DNA of 64,000 nt from NCBI GenBank assembly GCA_020831965.1, contig JAFIFP010000007.1:186001-250000 (forward strand), read 5' to 3'. The stretch comes from Idiomarina sp. (GTDB lineage Bacteria; Pseudomonadota; Gammaproteobacteria; Enterobacterales; Alteromonadaceae). Positions 60,119-64,000 of this stretch are shown piece after piece. The notes beneath the pieces were generated by a model. That model was not told the DNA's origin. It was given only the letters and a program-made list of their open reading frames with translations, and did no database searches. A program made the translations under genes and the position numbers. Each line of letters opens with the position of its first letter. The first letter of the stretch is position 1.

Positions 60119-60925
60119 TCAATATCGATGGCGCTCAAGACGCGCCGTGGTCATGATTTTCGCAGCAATTTCTTCGACTGAAGCGTGCGTTGAGTTCACA
60201 TAGGGAATCGCCTCACGTCGATAGAGTCCTTCAATTTGATCAATTTCAAACTGGCATTGTTCCATCGATGCATAACGGCTGTTTGAGCGACGTGCGTCAC
60301 GAATTTGCTGTAAGCGGTCGGGATCAATTGTTAGTCCAAACAGTTTATGCCGATGCATCTTTAAGTCATATGGCAGTTGTAGATCTGCCATATCCTCCTC
60401 GGTTAATGGGTAGTTCGCTGCTTTGATGCCATATTGGAGTGCGAGATAAAGACAGGTTGGGGTTTTCCCGGTTCGCGAAGCGCCGATAAGAATGATATCT
60501 GCCTCTCCGTAGTTTCGTGTGGTAACGCCGTCGTCATTAGCGAGCGTGTAATTCACTGCGTCAATTCGAAAGTTGTAGTCCTGATGAATGCCATGAGTTC
60601 GATTTGTTTTCGGCTTTGCAGCGACACCAAGTTCGGCTTGTACAGGAGCCACGTAATGATCGAGAAAGTCATAGCATACGCCTTCGCTGCGCACTATAAC
60701 TTGCTTAAGTGCACTGTCAACGAAGGTATGAAAAATCAACGGGCGTTCGCCACTGTCTCGAAAAGCAGTATTGATCTCTTCAACAACTTGTTGCGCTTTT
60801 TCTGAATCATCAATAAAGGGAAGTGTTCGGTGCCGAAACTGGACTGGGAATAAGGACAGTATCGCATGCCCAAAGGTTTCGGAGGTCAGGGCGGTGCCGT
60901 CTGAGATATAGAAAGCTGAGCGCAT
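60119..60925 (-). CDS. ppsR: PEP synthase regulatory protein (bifunctional kinase/pyrophosphorylase)
   Basis: 268 residues of DUF299. [17 protein letters not shown] at the start, the P-loop-like [30 protein letters not shown] and [12 protein letters not shown] are diagnostic. PpsR inactivates PEP synthase by ADP-dependent threonine phosphorylation and reactivates it by phosphorolysis. It is divergent from its target ppsA. ATG at 60925 is preferred; a TTG three codons earlier is possible, with no ribosome site for either. Confidence 0.95.
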   Translation of the reverse strand: MRSAFYISDGTALTSETFGHAILSLFPVQFRHRTLPFIDDSEKAQQVVEEINTAFRDSGERPLIFHTFVDSALKQVIVRSEGVCYDFLDHYVAPVQAELGVAAKPKTNRTHGIHQDYNFRIDAVNYTLANDDGVTTRNYGEADIILIGASRTGKTPTCLYLALQYGIKAANYPLTEEDMADLQLPYDLKMHRHKLFGLTIDPDRLQQIRDARRSNSRYASMEQCQFEIDQIEGLYRREAIPYVNSTHASVEEIAAKIMTTARLERHRY

Positions 60926-61031
60926 ATTAGCCAAGTTTTATAAGGATGTTAAAGGAGATATTAACTTGTTCGGGTCGAGCGTGTAAAATGCATACTTCAC
61001 TTCGCGATGCTCAGACAACAAGGAAAATACC

Positions 61032-63407
61032 GTGCAAGAGTTTGTACTTTGGTACCAAGATTTGGGAATGGGAGACGTCAACCGAGTTGGCGGTAAGAAT
61101 GCTTCTTTAGGTGAGATGATCAGTAACCTCGCTGGCGCCGGTGTGACCGTCCCTGGTGGCTTTGCGACTACTGCTGAAGCATTCAACAGCTTTCTTGAGC
61201 AAAGTGGGGTGAATGACAAGATTTATGAAATCCTTGATGGCCTTGATGTCGACGACGTAAAAGCACTTGCAGTCGCAGGTAAGAAGATTCGTCAATGGGT
61301 TATTGATACACCATTCCAACCAGCCTTAGAACAGGCTATTCGTGAAGCCTATGAACAGTTAAGTGGTGGTCATGCAGAAGCTAGTTTTGCGGTTCGTAGC
61401 TCTGCGACAGCCGAAGATATGCCTGATGCGTCATTCGCTGGCCAACAAGAAACCTTCTTAAATGTGAAGGGAATTGATGCAGTGATGGAAGCAATCAAGC
61501 ATGTGTTTGCCTCACTATTTAATGATCGCGCTATCTCCTACCGCGTGCATCAGGGATATGACCACCGTGGTGTTGCATTGTCCGCTGGTATCCAACGTAT
61601 GGTGCGTAGTGACCTTGCGGCGTCGGGCGTCATGTTCTCAATTGATACGGAATCAGGGTTTGACCAAGTTGTCTTTATTACATCGTCTTATGGCCTAGGT
61701 GAAATGGTCGTGCAAGGGGCGGTAAACCCTGACGAATTCTATGTTCATAAGCCAACCTTGGCTGCTGGGCGTCCCGCAGTGATTCGCCGTACTATGGGCA
61801 GTAAGAAGACAGAAATGGTGTATTCCGATAGCGCGGAGCACGGCAAGCAGGTCACCATTCAAGATATCGACCTTGGTCGCCAGAAGCGTTTCTCGTTGAC
61901 TGATGCTGAGCTACATGAGCTTGCCAAGCAAGCGGTGATCATAGAGCAACATTATGGTCGTCCCATGGATATTGAGTGGGCGAAAGACGGCTTGGATGGC
62001 AAGCTCTACATTGTGCAGGCGCGGCCAGAAACCGTGCGGTCGAATGAGACGGGACAGAGCATTGAACGTTTCGCGCTCAAAGAGAAATCAGATGTGCTCG
62101 CGACAGGGCGTGCTATCGGACAAAAGATTGGTCGAGGTGTTGCACGCGTCTTAGATTCAATTGAAGACATGGACCAAGTACAGCCCGGCGACGTACTTGT
62201 TACTGATATGACGGATCCTGACTGGGAGCCGATCATGAAGCGGGCATCGGCCATAGTAACGAATCGAGGCGGCCGTACCTGCCATGCCGCCATTATTGCG
62301 CGTGAATTGGGCATTCCAGCCGTTGTCGGTTGCGGTGATGCGACTGAGTTTGTGGCTGATGGCCAGCATGTCACGGTGTCATGTGCAGAGGGTGATGAAG
62401 GCGTGATCTACCGTGGTTTGCTCGACTTTGAAGTGAGCCATTCTGAGATTGGTAGTATGCCGACATTGCCGTTGAAAATTATGATGAACGTCGGTAACCC
62501 TGATCGCGCTTTTGATTTTGCTACGTTACCTCATGAAGGTGTCGGGCTTGCGCGACTGGAGTTCATTATCAATCGAATGATCGGCATTCATCCGCGCGCA
62601 CTGCTTGAGTTCGACGACCAAACTGAAGAGATGCAAGCTGCTATTAAAGAGCAGATCGCCGGCTATCCCGATCCGGTAGAATTTTATATTCGTCGATTGG
62701 TGGAAGGTATCGCGACTATTGGTGCGTCCTTTGCGCCTGAACGCGTCATAGTGCGCATGTCTGACTTTAAGTCCAACGAGTATGCTAACTTGCTCGGTGG
62801 ACGTCGCTACGAGCCGGAGGAAGAGAATCCAATGCTCGGCTTCCGCGGAGCATCGCGTTACTTATCAAAAGACTTTGAGGCCTGTTTTGCACTCGAGTGT
62901 GAAGCGATCAAGCGCGTCCGTAATGACATGGGGCTGACAAACGTCGAAATCATGATTCCATTCGTACGTACTTTAGACGAGGGACGTAAAGTGATCGAGT
63001 TATTGGCGAAGCATGGATTACGTCAAGGAGAGCATGGTTTGCGTGTGATCATGATGTGTGAGCTTCCTTCTAACGCTCTCTTAGCGGATAAGTTCCTCGA
63101 TATCTTCGACGGCTTTTCAATCGGTTCCAATGATCTCACTCAGCTCACATTGGGCTTGGATCGTGACTCAGGGTTGATAGCTCATTTGTTTGATGAGCGC
63201 GATCCAGCGGTGAAAGCTTTGTTAGAAATGGCTATTAAAACAGCTAAAGCGCGCGGTAAATACGTAGGTATTTGTGGCCAAGGACCATCTGATCATCCCG
63301 ATTTTGCCAAGTGGTTGGTGGAACAGGGGATCGATTCAGTTTCTTTGAATCCAGATACAGTCGTTGAAACTTGGACTTATCTTGCGAAGGAATTAAGTCA
63401 GCAGTAG
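61032..63407 (+). CDS. ppsA: Phosphoenolpyruvate synthase
   Basis: 791 residues, near-identical in pattern to E. coli PpsA (792). The N-terminal ATP-grasp domain ([23 protein letters not shown]), the phospho-histidine in [24 protein letters not shown], and the PEP-binding TIM barrel ([26 protein letters not shown]) are complete. It makes PEP from pyruvate and ATP for gluconeogenesis and aromatic synthesis. The start is GTG at 61032, with AAGGAA upstream. Confidence 0.97.
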   Translation: MQEFVLWYQDLGMGDVNRVGGKNASLGEMISNLAGAGVTVPGGFATTAEAFNSFLEQSGVNDKIYEILDGLDVDDVKALAVAGKKIRQWVIDTPFQPALEQAIREAYEQLSGGHAEASFAVRSSATAEDMPDASFAGQQETFLNVKGIDAVMEAIKHVFASLFNDRAISYRVHQGYDHRGVALSAGIQRMVRSDLAASGVMFSIDTESGFDQVVFITSSYGLGEMVVQGAVNPDEFYVHKPTLAAGRPAVIRRTMGSKKTEMVYSDSAEHGKQVTIQDIDLGRQKRFSLTDAELHELAKQAVIIEQHYGRPMDIEWAKDGLDGKLYIVQARPETVRSNETGQSIERFALKEKSDVLATGRAIGQKIGRGVARVLDSIEDMDQVQPGDVLVTDMTDPDWEPIMKRASAIVTNRGGRTCHAAIIARELGIPAVVGCGDATEFVADGQHVTVSCAEGDEGVIYRGLLDFEVSHSEIGSMPTLPLKIMMNVGNPDRAFDFATLPHEGVGLARLEFIINRMIGIHPRALLEFDDQTEEMQAAIKEQIAGYPDPVEFYIRRLVEGIATIGASFAPERVIVRMSDFKSNEYANLLGGRRYEPEEENPMLGFRGASRYLSKDFEACFALECEAIKRVRNDMGLTNVEIMIPFVRTLDEGRKVIELLAKHGLRQGEHGLRVIMMCELPSNALLADKFLDIFDGFSIGSNDLTQLTLGLDRDSGLIAHLFDERDPAVKALLEMAIKTAKARGKYVGICGQGPSDHPDFAKWLVEQGIDSVSLNPDTVVETWTYLAKELSQQ

Positions 63408-63416
63408 GGGAGTTGC

Positions 63417-64000
63417 ATGTCGACAGTATTACCGGTACTTGATGTTACGCCTGGCGTGCACTCGAAAACCCAACACTTTGTGAGTGCGCTTCGCACAGCC
63501 GGTTTTATTGGTGATCTGGACTTAAGTTACAGTGGCCGGCTAGTGGCGGCCACTGACAACAGTATTTATCAGCAATTACCTCAAGCAGTCATCTACCCAA
63601 AGGCACAGAATGATGTGGCCTTACTCATGCGTATTGCTGCGAAAGAGGAGTTCCAAGAGGTCGCCTTTGCGCCGCGCGGCGGCGGTACAGGAACCAACGG
63701 TCAGTCACTTACGCCTGGGATTGTTATCGATCTCAGTCGTTATCTTACCCGTATTTTGGAACTCAATCTGAAAGAAGGTTGGGTTCGGGTTGAAGCCGGT
63801 TTGGTGAAAGATGCGTTAAACGAGTTTTTAGCACCTCACGGTTATTTCTTCGCCCCAGACACTTCTACCAGTAATCGCGCGACCATTGGTGGCATGATTG
63901 CAACAGATGCATCGGGCCAAGGTTCGCTGGTATATGGCAAAACGAGTGATCATGTGCTTGGATTGCGCAGTTTTCTGACGACGGGTGTTTGTTTAGAGTC
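63417..64000 (+). CDS. ydiJ: D-2-hydroxyglutarate dehydrogenase YdiJ, N-terminal part (3' end outside window)
   Basis: The first 194 codons of a gene running off the right edge. They contain the FAD-binding PCMH fold of the glycolate oxidase/D-lactate dehydrogenase group: YPKAQNDVALLMRIAA, APRGGGTGTNGQSL, and ATIGGMIATDASGQGSLVYG. The sequence follows E. coli YdiJ closely (TDNSIYQxLP, GKTSDHVLG). The full protein should be about 1020 residues with C-terminal iron-sulfur domains. It starts 9 bp after ppsA with AGGGGAG before the ATG. Confidence 0.93.
   Translation, partial: MSTVLPVLDVTPGVHSKTQHFVSALRTAGFIGDLDLSYSGRLVAATDNSIYQQLPQAVIYPKAQNDVALLMRIAAKEEFQEVAFAPRGGGTGTNGQSLTPGIVIDLSRYLTRILELNLKEGWVRVEAGLVKDALNEFLAPHGYFFAPDTSTSNRATIGGMIATDASGQGSLVYGKTSDHVLGLRSFLTTGVCLE

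Noticed and set aside
60926-61031. A Cra (FruR) operator between ppsR and ppsA
   Set aside because: I looked for a TGAAACGTTTCA-like palindrome and found none. A TAAAAT -10-like hexamer (60984-60989) is present but has no -35 at proper spacing.
1-64000. tRNA/rRNA genes, CRISPR arrays, insertion sequences, prophage or defence islands
   Set aside because: No cloverleaf sequences, repeat-spacer arrays, transposase or integrase frames or atypical-composition islands were seen. Nearly all sequence is assigned to housekeeping genes.

Overview
The window is 64 kb of dense chromosomal DNA from a gammaproteobacterium. Gene order and protein sequences (hrpA, nrdAB-yfaE, gyrA-serC, cmk-rpsA-ihfB-lapAB-pyrF, rne/rluC, yceD-rpmF-plsX-fabHDG-acpP-fabF-pabC-mltG-tmk-holB-tatD, bioA/bioBFCD, ppsR/ppsA) are close to the Enterobacterales/Alteromonadales pattern. 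The moderate GC content, the class II DAHP synthase and the HisC inserted between serC and aroA make me favour Alteromonadales, perhaps an Idiomarina relative. That placement is inference. I see no insertion sequence, prophage, CRISPR array, tRNA or rRNA.

Layout. 1-4.6 kb: the 3' end of an RND transporter, sbcB on the minus strand, a lipoprotein-type isoaspartyl peptidase and a CBS-domain protein. 4.7-13.8 kb: hrpA, then a minus-strand block nrdA-nrdB-yfaE-grxA (ribonucleotide reduction plus its electron donors) with two NrdR-like boxes upstream. 13.2-14.6 kb: gph-like phosphatase and ubiG. 14.8-26.5 kb: a long plus-strand run gyrA-serC-hisC-aroA-cmk-rpsA-ihfB-lapA-lapB-pyrF-comEA, a shortened version of the aromatic-amino-acid supraoperon known from Pseudomonas. 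26.5-32.3 kb: rne with a long leader, rluC, a HAD phosphatase and yceF. 32.4-42.7 kb: the yceD-rpmF-fatty-acid-synthesis cluster running on through tmk, holB and tatD.

42.7-45 kb holds the most unusual part. A minus-strand transcript signal (a strong terminator with no coding gene in front of it) suggests a small RNA. Next to it a near-perfect sigma-28 promoter drives a membrane-bound dCache-PAS-GGDEF diguanylate cyclase whose single reading frame is broken by two in-frame amber (TAG) codons and nothing else. 44.9-48.5 kb: ansA, sppA and a YdjA-type nitroreductase. 48.6-55.2 kb: asnS and the complete divergent biotin cluster bioA / bioBFCD. 55.2-64 kb: pepE, htpX behind a consensus sigma-32 promoter, a flavin-reductase-like protein, class II DAHP synthase, a DUF1338 protein, ppsR/ppsA and the start of the D-2-hydroxyglutarate dehydrogenase ydiJ.

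Most genes are single-copy housekeeping functions with intact catalytic residues. The points to follow up are the doubly amber-interrupted diguanylate cyclase under a flagellar-type promoter, the candidate small RNA beside it, two genes (rluC and yceD) whose best promoters put the transcription start almost on the ATG, and the grouping of a DUF1338 protein with ydiJ around ppsRA.
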